A DNA stretch of 41,447 nt, from the NCBI GenBank assembly GCA_013288465.1, contig JABDBT010000005.1, positions 1 to 41,447 of the forward strand. The letters are read 5' to 3'. The notes below the pieces were generated by a model. That model made no database searches. It was given only the letters and a program-made list of their open reading frames with translations, and was not told the DNA's origin. Both the position numbers and the translations under genes were made by a program. Shown here one piece after another: positions 9,901 to 17,791 of this stretch (position 1 is its first letter; every line of letters begins with the position of its first letter). The stretch is from Bacteroidota bacterium (GTDB taxonomy: Bacteria; Bacteroidota; Bacteroidia; Sphingobacteriales; Sphingobacteriaceae).

Positions 9901-10117
9901 GGTATTGGTATGAACCGGGATAAGGCTGATTGGTAATTAACCACTCCAGGTTTTGTTTGCTGTTATCTACATTTTTCCAACCTTCGGGCAGTTTGTTTGT
10001 TTTAAAGCTTTCTGACCAGAACACTTTTGGATCAGGAGCTTGTTTTTGACCAAAGGCTTGCAATAAACATAGTACTGCGGTAACCGTTAGTAATGCTTTT
10101 CTAATAGGATTAATCAT
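6959..10117 (-). CDS. Multidomain GH31 glycoside hydrolase
   Basis: This secreted 1052-residue enzyme has a signal peptide (residues 1-23). A jelly-roll, MAM/cleaved-adhesin-like domain follows (about 30-218: FWSESFKTNKLPEGW, ending WMIDDIELAEAY). Next is a CARDB-like Ig domain (about 222-330), the GH31 N-terminal beta-sandwich (about 335-450), the TIM barrel (about 550-860) and C-terminal beta domains. D663 in KLDVAW fits the nucleophile and D714 in WSGDQ the acid/base. The barrel motif differs from the WxDMNE form of classical alpha-glucosidases, so alpha-galactosidase- or transferase-like specificity is possible. GH31 enzymes usually have no such N-terminal pair of domains; they probably bind glycans or dock the enzyme. 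A LacI-type operator-like site lies about 105 bp upstream. Confidence 0.88.
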   Translation of the reverse strand: MINPIRKALLTVTAVLCLLQAFGQKQAPDPKVFWSESFKTNKLPEGWKNVDNSKQNLEWLITNQPYPGSYQYQQQAPPIASKSRGYHLQFQAGYFVDEDQPTWIKRGWHPDTWMQTGSINCSGKNSVILRFQQTFRYNKEAAAPGAGLFVGISTDGQKWTDFDVTNNVPPATDMFKPINQELNISKLTANQPKVYIRFYWKGYYSWYWMIDDIELAEAYTKDLAIGRLQSHNEEENTFTTHDVLAVTVKNSGIDTIKSAFKLNCNIDGKKDITTDVPASKKGIAPGEEIIVKLPETDLAAVPVHNLKFHLYYNADENLSNNDLSIKINAKESKVGNLTSFKSNKNEFDITAGLSSFKVIFYSNDIFRIWMTPDGEFTNPAGNDIVVSYAVKNPTVNATDKGSYYQLKSKDCVVRVYKAPLRFAMYDITDSHPIWEEAEPLSFGARTKQIMKRLPNEYFYGCGMQNGYFSHRDKNILIEKGGGWDDGGRANPAPFYMSTAGYGAFRNTFDAGAYSFKNQLVFSHNEDRFDCFYFYGPSLKQVLNGYTQITGRPFLMPRWALSMGDANCYNRGVKSTATRNYTGSGINGTTPDVIKLVADKYIEHNMPRGWILPNDGYGCGYTKLDSTIMELHKRGFYTGLWTENGVEKIAKEVGQYGSRVAKLDVAWVGPGYKYALDGCKAAYEGIENNSNARGFIWSVMGWAGTQRYSTVWSGDQKGNWEYIRFHIPTVIGSGLSGFNAATGDVDGIFGGSDSTYTRDLQWKCFTPVLMVMSGWAKKDKQPYIYGEPYTSINRKYLQLKMRLTPYMYTYCATAHETGVPTSRAMVLEYPNDPVTWSKKTQYQFMNGEWLLVAPVYKSEAKRDSIYLPKGAWYDYWDGKKLDGNKWLNNYPAPLDKLPIFVKAGAIIPAYPLMNYDSEKKTDSLTLSIYPYQKSSFNLYEDDGLTREYKKGAFAKTLIEVNATQNVAVKINAAQGDFAGRNKTRVYLLDVHQGESPKTVSLNSKKLTAYLSKQQFDKAKTGYYFDKNDQTGIVHIKTAYLNTSVSQIVYLTNK

Positions 10118-10221
10118 GGTTTTGATTTTTGTTTCAATAACCTGTTGTCCACAGGTAATGAAAATTTGAATTAATCATGAAAATTACCACATTAATGAGT
10201 AACCGACTAAAAAATAACAGC

Positions 10222-10233
10222 GCAAACGTTTGC
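10222..10233. promoter_or_regulatory. LacI/GalR-type operator-like palindrome, upstream of GH31
   Basis: GCAAACGTTTGC is a perfect 12-bp palindrome with a central CG, about 105 bp upstream of the GH31 start. The match to LacI/GalR-family operators suggests sugar-responsive control. No LacI-family gene is in the window. Confidence 0.5.
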
Positions 10234-10256
10234 AGAAATTAGCAGTAAGGAATTTA

Positions 10257-10285
10257 ACAAGCGGAGCAGGAAACGCCCCGCTTGT
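10257..10285 (-). terminator. Hairpin terminator of the CxxCH lipoprotein gene
   Basis: ACAAGCGGAGC (10257-10267) pairs with GCCCCGCTTGT (10275-10285), one mismatch in 11 bp, with a 7-nt loop. It sits just after the stop codon of the minus-strand gene at 10307-11740, with T-rich sequence downstream on that strand. Confidence 0.6.
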
Positions 10286-10306
10286 AATTATAAATCATTA
10301 AGCAAT

Positions 10307-11740
10307 TTATTTTTTCTTATCCGTATCCCTCCTGGCATAGGTCTGGAATATATAGCTCAGATTGGTATGGATAGTTGTTTTATTATACTTTATTGAGGCG
10401 GCACTATGACAACTGATGCACGAGGCATTGTGTTGAATATAGGTTTCAAGTGTTGTATTGCCCAAAAAATTTGGCACAATTTGTTGTGGATGGCCTTCCC
10501 CGGTTTGCCATTGCGTGCCAACAAGCCTGTAGTTTGCCCATACCGACCCTTTTAGCTTTGCTTGCCATAGCTGATTGATCATTTCGGTGTATTTATATAT
10601 CGGATACATCCTTAAAGCCTGTGTGCCGAAGAAAACAAGATTCAAACTTTGCCCCGGTGCCTGAACAGCGTATTTAATTGCATACGGTGGAGTAACTTCC
10701 CAGATATATTTATCATGGTCGCCCTTTAGCGTATGTGGAATTGCATTGGGGACGCAATTAAGGCATTCTTGATTATAAAACGACCAGCGCTTGTTGCTTT
10801 GCTGTGCCTCCTGTGGATTATCAGGCGTATTATCAATATGCTCAAAAGTGCTCCAGGTTTCACTTAACTTTAGTTTGGCAGTTTTACGGATGATGTGCAT
10901 GCCTACCAGTCCTACTTTTACATTAGTAAGTATCAAATTTTTACCATTACGGGTATGCGCGCTATCAATAAATATGGTGGCGTTGCGGCAATAATAGCGG
11001 TTGGTATCATCGCCGTTAGCCGGGATGAGTATGCGCCAGGATGCTTTTATTTCCATACTGCCTAACTTCTTTGTTGCAGAATCACTTTCGGGCAGGCTTA
11101 TTGCATTGCCGTTTTTTATGCCCAAATCGTAAATGCCCTTCACAGTGGTAAGTTTATTATTAATAGTAAACTTTGTTTCTATCGGGTTCATTTTTATCTC
11201 ATAAAGCACAAAGTTCAGGTTACGGTCAATAAGCGGGTGTCCGTCTGCTTCTTTAAATCCATTTAATGTATCTAAGTCAAAAGATGATCCTGAAAGCAGG
11301 GGATGCGGGGCTTTTGAATCCATATAAAAGAATTTTTGTCCTCCATTTTTTGCAACGCCAAGCCGTAGGGTAAGCCCCGGTGTGCTGTGGCCAAAAATTT
11401 CGGCAGGGTCCTGGTAATGTTCCCATACGCGGGGTGCGTTTGGTGAATCACTTATCGAGTTATCTTTTGGATTGCCGGCAGTATCGGCCGGCCAGTTGAG
11501 CGCTATAAATGTTTGCCATGAAAACACATCGAAAGGCGGCTGTTTAACTGAATCGAGCGAACTTTCATAACCCACCCCCAAATTTTCAACTACATCAATT
11601 GGGATAACAGAGCAGGGGCCATCAGACGAAGATGAACTACAAAATGTATTGTAAATGGCGAACTTGGCCGGTTTCTTACTGATTTCATTGCAGGCAAATA
11701 TTACACCGGCAATAACAAAAATTGCAATAAATTTTTTCAT
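10307..11740 (-). CDS. Lipoprotein with C-terminal CxxCH motif, unknown function
   Basis: This 477-residue protein has a lipoprotein signal (MKKFIAIFVIAGVIFAC, lipobox cysteine C17), so it is membrane-anchored. Near the C-terminus a CISCH motif (residues 441-445) is a classic covalent c-type haem site, and a second CxxC (ECLNCVP) lies earlier. The middle contains FDVFSWQTFIALNWPAD and several aromatic-rich segments but no domain I recognise. A single-haem, periplasm-facing electron carrier or a haem-containing enzyme is plausible. The gene stands alone with its own terminator. There is no cytochrome partner next to it, although the GMC dehydrogenase pair about 4 kb away could need an electron acceptor. 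Confidence 0.7.
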   Translation of the reverse strand: MKKFIAIFVIAGVIFACNEISKKPAKFAIYNTFCSSSSSDGPCSVIPIDVVENLGVGYESSLDSVKQPPFDVFSWQTFIALNWPADTAGNPKDNSISDSPNAPRVWEHYQDPAEIFGHSTPGLTLRLGVAKNGGQKFFYMDSKAPHPLLSGSSFDLDTLNGFKEADGHPLIDRNLNFVLYEIKMNPIETKFTINNKLTTVKGIYDLGIKNGNAISLPESDSATKKLGSMEIKASWRILIPANGDDTNRYYCRNATIFIDSAHTRNGKNLILTNVKVGLVGMHIIRKTAKLKLSETWSTFEHIDNTPDNPQEAQQSNKRWSFYNQECLNCVPNAIPHTLKGDHDKYIWEVTPPYAIKYAVQAPGQSLNLVFFGTQALRMYPIYKYTEMINQLWQAKLKGSVWANYRLVGTQWQTGEGHPQQIVPNFLGNTTLETYIQHNASCISCHSAASIKYNKTTIHTNLSYIFQTYARRDTDKKK

Positions 11741-11924
11741 GTTTAGGGGTTTAGATATTGTGAATGTTGTAGAATGATTTGGTCACATAAATCTAAATAT
11801 ATTTTTTAATAAATAATACCTTGTTTATTAGAGTTTTATCAATAGTTTATTTATGAAGATATTGGGGATGGGGTAGCGATAATTATTTATTACTTAAGAA
11901 TTCTGCTTAATCCTCTAAAATAAG

Positions 11925-11960
11925 AAAAGCCCGATAAAATGTACATTTCACCGGGCTTTT
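11925..11960. terminator. Bidirectional hairpin terminator
   Basis: AAAAGCCCG (11925-11933) pairs with CGGGCTTTT (11952-11960). The loop contains another palindrome, AAATGTACATTT. T-runs are present on both strands. It lies downstream of tRNA-Ser(CGA) on the minus strand. Confidence 0.7.
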
Positions 11961-11977
11961 AATTTTCATGTCGCTTT

Positions 11978-12065
11978 ATCGACCGTAGGTCGATACGGCG
12001 GCGGGCGAAGCCCCCCTACGCAAACTACGTGCGGACTTCGTCCGCTGTAGCCCGCTTCGGCGGGC
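11978..12065. repeat. Cluster of small GC-rich hairpins beside tRNA-Ser
   Basis: Three perfect short hairpins lie in 90 bp: ATCGACC/GGTCGAT (11978-11994), GCGGAC-TTC-GTCCGC (12031-12045) and GCCCGC-TTCG-GCGGGC (12050-12065, with a UUCG tetraloop). They immediately follow the 3' end of the tRNA on the minus strand, so they form part of its trailer or a REP-like element. Confidence 0.6.
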
Positions 12066-12070
12066 GAAGG

Positions 12071-12155
12071 CGGAGAGGGAGGGATTCAAACCCCCGGTAC
12101 CTTGCGGTACACCTGATTTCGAATCAGGCACATTCGATCACTCTGACACCTCTCC
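12071..12155 (-). tRNA. tRNA-Ser (anticodon CGA)
   Basis: On the minus strand the acceptor arms GGAGAGG and CCTCTCC pair. The anticodon arm cctga-TTCGAAA-tcagg gives anticodon CGA (codon UCG). The T-arm is ggggg-TTTGAAT-ccctc. A long variable arm (GTACCGCAAGGTAC, self-complementary) is typical of serine tRNAs. The 3' CCA is not encoded. Confidence 0.95.
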
Positions 12156-12290
12156 GGGTATTAGAAAAGTTTGCGAAAGTAAGCTTTTTGCCGCAAATTC
12201 CATCTCCCAACCTGGTTTTAAATACAATTCAAAAAGGTAATGCATCGGGCCGACCGAACAAATAACATTAAAATATATAATTCCGGTATT

Positions 12291-13874
12291 TTAAATGACC
12301 TTCAACCGTTCTTCTTCCAGGTCTATCCGATATAATTGCACACGAATGATCTCTTCGTCGATTCCAGGGTCTTTGTTAAGTTCATTAAGATATTGCCGTT
12401 GACTTTCAAGTAATTCCACAAAAATAGCCTTTGTTTTTTCATTCATCCAGCTATCATCACTTGCTTTCGACCGCTCATCCCATTGCTTTAATAGTTTTTC
12501 TATCTCTACATGCCCATTCAGTTCATTTTCGTGCTTATCTTTCAGAAACTGATACACATGATGTTTTAACCCTTGTTTCATTTGTTGTCTTGTGGACTTT
12601 TCCGAAATTTCGCCCGGAAGACCCTCAAATACGTGCCATCGTTTGATAAAATAGGGTAGCGTAAGTCCCTGAATTGTCAGCGTAAGCAAAATTGCTATGA
12701 AAGTGATAAACAGTATAAGGTTCCGCTGCGGGAATTCTATACCGTTATCCAACGTAATGGGGATAGCCAAAGCAGCGGCCAGCGATACCACCCCTCGCAT
12801 TCCCGACCACCCCAACACCAATGGCAGCAACCATGTTCTGGTTCTGGATCTTGACCGGGGGGCTACGCTTGGCCTGAAGATGAGCGTTGCGATTATGGCA
12901 ACGTAAGAACTGATGATCCTTGCCAGGATAAGTACAATTGTTACCAACACGCCGTAGCCTATGGCGGTGCTTATTGGAATGCCCTTTGCACGTAGCCCTT
13001 CTACAATTTCAGGAAGTTCCAGTCCAATGATGAGAAATACGATGCCGTTCAATATAAACACGAAACTTTCCCAAACACTTAGTCCTTTGATGCGGCTTTC
13101 GCTATTCAAAAATACAAGACGCCTCGCCGACATAAACAAACCGCCGCTTACAACAGCCAATACTCCCGAACAGTGCAATTGCTCGGCAACCCAATACATA
13201 AAATAAGGTTCAATAAGAGTAAGGGCAATATCAGACGACGCATCGGTAGGCAGGCGTTTGTGCGCCTGTACAAATAGCCAGGCCAGTAACAAGCCAATGC
13301 CTGCCCCGCCTATCACCATCCACAAAAAGCTTAATGCCGCCTGGTGCCATACAAACTGACCCGTGCCTACAGCCACTAATGCGAAGCGGAAAATAATCAG
13401 TGATGATGCATCGTTCAATAAGCTTTCGCCTTGCAATATCGCCGAGGTGGAGCTCGGTATTTTTACGAAGCTGGTAATAGCCCCTGTACTTACCGCGTCA
13501 GGTGGGGCAACTATTCCGCCCAGTAAAAAACCTAAAGCGATGGAAAACCCTGGTATATAGTGGTTGGCTACCACAGCTACAGATAATGCCGTGAAAAATA
13601 CCACCAGGAAAGCAAAGCTGCCAATAATACGCCACCACTTCTTCATTTCTTTAAATGAAATACTCCAGGAAGCCTCAAATAGTAACGGCGGCAGGAAAAT
13701 AAAAAAGATAAGGTCGGGGTTGATCCTCACCGTCGGTAATCCGGGCACAAAACCAACAATTAGCCCCGCTACCACCAGTAAAATGGGATAAGCGATCTTT
13801 AATTTAGTAGCCCACATTTCTAAAAGGACTACAGCGGCGACCATTGCGAGCAAAAAAGGCAGGATAGTATGCAT
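12291..13874 (-). CDS. CPA1-family Na+(K+)/H+ antiporter
   Basis: This 527-residue membrane protein has about 12 hydrophobic segments in its first 400 residues. CPA1 signatures are visible: FFIFLPPLLFEASW (the amiloride-site-like LLFE motif), GIVAPPDAVS and GESLLNDASSLIIF, the last containing the ND pair that carries the transport-site aspartate. A hydrophilic, charged C-terminal tail (about residues 415-527) is predicted to be cytosolic and helical. It exchanges Na+ or K+ for protons at the inner membrane for pH and salt homeostasis. The gene is single and lies between two tRNA-Ser genes. Confidence 0.9.
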   Translation of the reverse strand: MHTILPFLLAMVAAVVLLEMWATKLKIAYPILLVVAGLIVGFVPGLPTVRINPDLIFFIFLPPLLFEASWSISFKEMKKWWRIIGSFAFLVVFFTALSVAVVANHYIPGFSIALGFLLGGIVAPPDAVSTGAITSFVKIPSSTSAILQGESLLNDASSLIIFRFALVAVGTGQFVWHQAALSFLWMVIGGAGIGLLLAWLFVQAHKRLPTDASSDIALTLIEPYFMYWVAEQLHCSGVLAVVSGGLFMSARRLVFLNSESRIKGLSVWESFVFILNGIVFLIIGLELPEIVEGLRAKGIPISTAIGYGVLVTIVLILARIISSYVAIIATLIFRPSVAPRSRSRTRTWLLPLVLGWSGMRGVVSLAAALAIPITLDNGIEFPQRNLILFITFIAILLTLTIQGLTLPYFIKRWHVFEGLPGEISEKSTRQQMKQGLKHHVYQFLKDKHENELNGHVEIEKLLKQWDERSKASDDSWMNEKTKAIFVELLESQRQYLNELNKDPGIDEEIIRVQLYRIDLEEERLKVI

Positions 13875-13995
13875 TGAATCTTTATTTATAGTTTATAAAG
13901 CAGATATGCTTCTAAAATATGGAAAAATTCAATGCGATGTTAGCGCGGTATTGGTTTTGATTGTTATTGTTGTCTAAAAGACCCAATTTGCCGGA

Positions 13996-14030
13996 AACAA
14001 AAAATCCCGCTATTTAGCGGGATCGTTTTT
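13996..14030. terminator. Intrinsic terminator after tRNA-Ser(TGA)
   Basis: ATCCCGCTA (14004-14012) pairs with TAGCGGGAT (14015-14023). A T-tract follows on both strands (TTTTTTG on the minus strand, GTTTTTTTGG on the plus). It lies 5-12 nt past the tRNA 3' end and probably ends its transcript. Confidence 0.75.
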
Positions 14031-14034
14031 TTGG

Positions 14035-14121
14035 CGGAGAGCTAGGGATTCGAACCCCAGGACCCTTTAACAAGTCAACAGTTTTCAAGACTGCCGCAAT
14101 CGACCACTCTGCCAGCTCTCC
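14035..14121 (-). tRNA. tRNA-Ser (anticodon TGA)
   Basis: On the minus strand the acceptor arms GGAGAGC and GCTCTCC pair. The anticodon loop CTTGAAA gives anticodon TGA (codon UCA). The T-arm is ctggg-GTTCGAA-tccct-like, and a long variable arm is present, as in other class II serine tRNAs. CCA is not encoded. Confidence 0.95.
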
Positions 14122-14227
14122 GGGGACAAAAGTACAAATCCACGCCGAATTGGCAAATTGGATATTGCATTTTTTTCAAAATAATAATATTGGTAATTAA
14201 ATAACTGATTAATAAATTGTTATGAAA

Positions 14228-15199
14228 TTAATCGCGGTAGGTTTTTATGCGAAACGTGTTAAATTTGGGTTTAACAATTTTAATTGAGCGTTTGGAAAGG
14301 TCAATACTTGCGTTTAATTCGAAGCCAATTAGCAGGATAAGGGAGTTTAAATATATCCATATCATCACCACGACGAGCGTGCCAATTGACCCGTACAATT
14401 TATTATAGGACGAAAAGTTATTGATATAATAGGTAAACCCTAACGAACTTAATACGGCAAGCCCGGTAGCCAGGATAGAGCCGGGATTTAAAAAGGGCCA
14501 CTTTAATTTATGTGCCGGGCCATACCGGTATAACAGCGATACCGTAACAAAAAATATAGACACAATAATGAGCCAGCGGGATAAGGTGAGGAGATAGATC
14601 CAAAAACTGCTTTTACTGGCCAGGTGCCCCTGTAGTAAACCTATCAGGCCCTGCCCGGCTATCATTATAACAATGGCTATTAATAAGGCTATACTTATCA
14701 CCAAGGTTAACGCAGTAGCTATCATCCGTCTTTTAAACCAGCTTCTTTTTTCGATAATTAGCGACGAACTGTTAAACGCCCGCATTAAATTGCTTACGCC
14801 ATTTGTGGCAAAATATAAGGCAGTAATAACACCTACAGATAATAACTTGCCGTTTTGTTTATTAATAATATCCGCAATTGTGTTTTGGAAAGCTAAATAA
14901 GCATTGGTGGGTAAAATTGAGCTGACTACCTGTAGTAAATGCCCCTGGAAATTTTTTACGGGGACATAGGGGATAAGTGTAAATAAAAATATGGTTGCCG
15001 GGAAAAACGCCAGCAGGAAATTATAGGCCAGTGCCGAAGCTTTGTTAAGCAGCGAACCATCCAAAAATTCACCGATAAATAAAGTGAAAACGTCATATAA
15101 AGGCAGCGTACCAAAACCCGGAAGTATAGTTGCTCTGCTCCAGTTAATAAATTGCCGGTAATACTTACTGTGGAGTAAAAAACGGTTAAGCCATCTCAT
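14228..15199 (-). CDS. YihY/BrkB-family inner membrane protein
   Basis: This 323-residue protein has about six transmembrane helices. Family hallmarks include KASALAYNFLLAFFPATIFLFTLIPYVP near residues 58-86, a central GVITALYFATNGVSNLMRAFN, and a late GSIGTLVVVMIWIYLNSLILLIGFELNA segment. The basic tail (RSIKIVKPKFNTFRIKTYRD) is cytosolic. The biochemical function of YihY proteins is not established. It is the last gene of a tight operon, 11 nt after the thioesterase gene. Confidence 0.88.
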   Translation of the reverse strand: MRWLNRFLLHSKYYRQFINWSRATILPGFGTLPLYDVFTLFIGEFLDGSLLNKASALAYNFLLAFFPATIFLFTLIPYVPVKNFQGHLLQVVSSILPTNAYLAFQNTIADIINKQNGKLLSVGVITALYFATNGVSNLMRAFNSSSLIIEKRSWFKRRMIATALTLVISIALLIAIVIMIAGQGLIGLLQGHLASKSSFWIYLLTLSRWLIIVSIFFVTVSLLYRYGPAHKLKWPFLNPGSILATGLAVLSSLGFTYYINNFSSYNKLYGSIGTLVVVMIWIYLNSLILLIGFELNASIDLSKRSIKIVKPKFNTFRIKTYRD

Positions 15200-15210
15200 T
15201 TAAGCCAAAT

Positions 15211-15618
15211 CTACTCAAAAAACGGTTTTAACTTGTTAAGAAATTCTGCCGAGGGCAGGCAGGGGCGGTTATTTGTCATATTTACAAACACCAGCAGCGT
15301 TTCGCCAAGGTTTATCAGTTCATCTTTCTCATTATAAAGCTCATAACGGAAATGGATCTTTACTCCGGGCATCTTATCCATAATAACTTTTATGGTTATT
15401 TCTTCGTCATATAAGGCCGGTTTTAAGTACTTGCATTTAAGTTCAAGCACGGGCATCATTATGCCCGATTGTTCCATACCGCTATAAGTAAGCCCCAGGC
15501 TCCGCAGCATTTCAACCCGGCCAACTTCATAAAATTCGGCATAGTTACCATAGTACATATAACCCATCTGGTCCGTTTCACCGTATCTTACCCTAATTTT
15601 GGTACTATGTTCAAACAT
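15211..15618 (-). CDS. Hotdog-fold acyl-CoA thioesterase (YbgC/FadM-like)
   Basis: This 135-residue protein has the 4HBT thioesterase motif near its N-terminus: VRYGETDQMGYMYYGNYAEFYEVGRVEML. The Asp in the TDQMGYMYYGNY segment is the usual catalytic residue. It hydrolyses acyl-CoA thioesters in the cytoplasm. Its ATG shares the A of the upstream mltG stop codon (TAATG), which indicates translational coupling. Confidence 0.9.
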   Translation of the reverse strand: MFEHSTKIRVRYGETDQMGYMYYGNYAEFYEVGRVEMLRSLGLTYSGMEQSGIMMPVLELKCKYLKPALYDEEITIKVIMDKMPGVKIHFRYELYNEKDELINLGETLLVFVNMTNNRPCLPSAEFLNKLKPFFE

Positions 15619-16673
15619 TATCTTTTGATGTTTCTTTCGTCAAGCGCGTGTTGAAATTTGCGGGCATTTACCAAGTGATCGGCCAAATTGGTTGCAAAAT
15701 TATGATAACCCGAAAAATCCTCTTTGGCGCACATATAAATATAATCGCTTTTTTTATAATCAAGTACCGAGTTTACCGCGTTTACCGATGGCATCATAAC
15801 CGGGCCGGGAGGGAGCCCCGCATGTAGATAAGTATTATACGGCGAATTAAAACTTTTGTCCCTGTTTAGCACCCGCCTTATGGTAAAATCATGTATAGCA
15901 TAAATAACCGTTGGGTCCGATTCTAATTTCTGCCCTTTTTTTAAGCGATTCAGGTACAAACCGGCTATAGTTGGCATTTCGTCATCATGCAATGCCTCGG
16001 CATCAACAATTGCGGCTAAAATAGAAACCTGTACCGTGCTAAGGTTAATTTCGGCTGCTCTTTGTTTACGTTCGGGTGTCCAGAATTTTTCATAATTGGC
16101 ATACATGCGCTTAAAAAATTTCTCGGGCGATGTATTCCAGTTGATCTGGTATGAGTTAGGCAGAAACATGGTATATACATTGTCGGGTGTAAAACCATAT
16201 TGTTTAACAAATTGAGCCGAATCGAGCAAATGAAGAATAGATGTTGAGTCTGATTCGAGCTTTTTGCCTATAAAACCGGCAAATTGTTCTTTCAGCCTTA
16301 AATTATGAAACGATACGTTAACCGGTTCCTGTTCGCCCAGTTCGAGCATCCGTATAAATTTACGGTTGCTCATACCCTCGTGCAGGCGGTATTTACCGGG
16401 TTTTACGCGGTTTACATACTTCATATTATGCGCGGCCCAGTTAAAGGTTGTGGTATCGTTCACAATTCCTTTTTCGCGTATGCTGTCATACAACTGTTCG
16501 TAATTTTCGCCGGTATGGATGTACAGGTATTCGTGTTTGCCACTAACGTTAGGCCCAAAATATCTTAAATAATAAAACACGCCTGTACCGGCAAGGGCTA
16601 TGAATATGATTACCGCCAGTACGATGATAGTTTTTTTTAATGTGCCCCCCTGGGATGCTTTTGATGTAGTCAT
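15618..16673 (-). CDS. mltG: Endolytic murein transglycosylase MltG
   Basis: This 351-residue, single-pass membrane enzyme (transmembrane helix about residues 13-36) has a LysM-like region and then the YceG domain. The catalytic core is recognisable as ILAAIVDAEALHDDEMPTIAGLYLNRL and SDPTVIYA. Glu226 aligns with the catalytic Glu of the E. coli VEKET motif, whose first Glu is Asp here. MltG cuts nascent glycan strands and sets their length. It lies 12 nt after the rhodanese gene and overlaps the thioesterase gene by one base. Confidence 0.92.
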   Translation of the reverse strand: MTTSKASQGGTLKKTIIVLAVIIFIALAGTGVFYYLRYFGPNVSGKHEYLYIHTGENYEQLYDSIREKGIVNDTTTFNWAAHNMKYVNRVKPGKYRLHEGMSNRKFIRMLELGEQEPVNVSFHNLRLKEQFAGFIGKKLESDSTSILHLLDSAQFVKQYGFTPDNVYTMFLPNSYQINWNTSPEKFFKRMYANYEKFWTPERKQRAAEINLSTVQVSILAAIVDAEALHDDEMPTIAGLYLNRLKKGQKLESDPTVIYAIHDFTIRRVLNRDKSFNSPYNTYLHAGLPPGPVMMPSVNAVNSVLDYKKSDYIYMCAKEDFSGYHNFATNLADHLVNARKFQHALDERNIKR

Positions 16674-16685
16674 AATGAATAGGTA

Positions 16686-16985
16686 TTATTGAAACCGTTG
16701 CAAGGCAATTAAGCCACCTGTTAGGTTTTTAACTTTTTGATAGCCGTTTTGTATTAAAATTGATTGCGCGGTTTCACTTCGAAACCCCGCTTTGCATATA
16801 ACAATGATCTCATCGGTTTTGTTATACCCCAGTTGATCTATATTTTTATTGAAAACAGATAAAGGGATATTTTTGCCACCAATATTGTACGTATAATATT
16901 CTATTTCCTCGCGTACATCCAGCAAATTCAAACTTTCGCCATTTTGCAAACGCGCAAGCAGGTTTTGTGCATCAATTTGATCCAT
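16686..16985 (-). CDS. Single-domain rhodanese-like protein
   Basis: This 99-residue protein consists of one rhodanese fold. The N-terminal LLDVREEIEY and the active-site loop VICKAGFRSE, with Cys64, are typical of GlpE/PspE-like sulfur carriers. There is no signal peptide, so it is cytosolic. It overlaps the end of the PASTA gene by 14 nt and is translated from the same operon. Why a sulfurtransferase sits among cell-wall genes is not clear. Confidence 0.9.
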   Translation of the reverse strand: MDQIDAQNLLARLQNGESLNLLDVREEIEYYTYNIGGKNIPLSVFNKNIDQLGYNKTDEIIVICKAGFRSETAQSILIQNGYQKVKNLTGGLIALQRFQ

Positions 16986-17757
16986 CTTTTTTGCCCGGCG
17001 CTATAACCAAATTAATACGTGTACCAATAGGCACCTTAGTAACCGAATCGGTTTTCATTGGCGATTGCGAAACAACTACGGCATTGCTCGAATCGGTTAT
17101 AGGTATTTTTGATTGAATGATCCCTATACTAAGCCCGCTGCTGCCTTTTAAAGCAAATTTAACAGCGTCAAGGTCCAGCCCAACCAAATCGGGTATATCA
17201 ACTTCACTCGCGCCCGCGCCATCGCCAAGCACCAGTTCAAGTGCCGAGCCTTTTGGCAATTGGGTGCCGGCCTTGATAGGCTGCCCGCTAAACCTAACTT
17301 CAAGCACCATATCGCGCGCTATATCTGAGCGGTAAACGGTATCCTTTATCTTTAAGCCATAACTGGCCAATGTAGCCGAGGCCGAAATATAGGGAGTTTG
17401 TTCAACATTGGGTAAGGTTACGTTAGGGGCCAGGCGGGTAACCATGGTTAAGTAAATAACCCGGTTCTCTTTAACATTTGTTCCGGCATCGGGGTCTTGT
17501 TCAACAATAGTTCCCGGTGTGGCATCGGCACGGTAAACCGAATCTATCTGGTAACCAAAGCCCTGGTCTGTTAACAGACGGGTAGCATTATCAACTGATA
17601 AACCGGTAAGCTTTGGCACAGGTACGCCCGAGCCATGGTTAGTATAAAAACTCAAGCTAAAAAAGGCTATCAACACAACAGCTATAACCGACCCTACAGC
17701 CAACAATATAGTATTACGAAATGATTTAGTTTTTAAATAGGCTACCAGTTTACTCAT
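16972..17757 (-). CDS. Membrane-anchored PASTA-domain protein
   Basis: This 261-residue protein has a transmembrane helix (about residues 17-39) and then three PASTA domains outside the cytoplasm (about 46-112, 113-184 and 188-257). Each begins with a VPxLxG-like or IPDLVG-like strand and contains the paired VxxQxPxxG motif. PASTA domains bind muropeptides or beta-lactams. Unlike classic Ser/Thr kinases or PBPs, it has no catalytic domain. It is the first gene of the operon and is divergent from ddl. A TATGTTTG element lies about 35 bp upstream. Confidence 0.9.
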   Translation of the reverse strand: MSKLVAYLKTKSFRNTILLAVGSVIAVVLIAFFSLSFYTNHGSGVPVPKLTGLSVDNATRLLTDQGFGYQIDSVYRADATPGTIVEQDPDAGTNVKENRVIYLTMVTRLAPNVTLPNVEQTPYISASATLASYGLKIKDTVYRSDIARDMVLEVRFSGQPIKAGTQLPKGSALELVLGDGAGASEVDIPDLVGLDLDAVKFALKGSSGLSIGIIQSKIPITDSSNAVVVSQSPMKTDSVTKVPIGTRINLVIAPGKKDGSN

Positions 17758-17791
17758 CTGTACCGCTTGGATTTAATGTAATATTAAGTAT

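Noticed and set aside
12029..12265. Open frame with GRDSNPRYLAVHLISNQAHSI-like translation
   Set aside because: It is the reverse strand of the tRNA-Ser gene; this translation is a familiar artefact.
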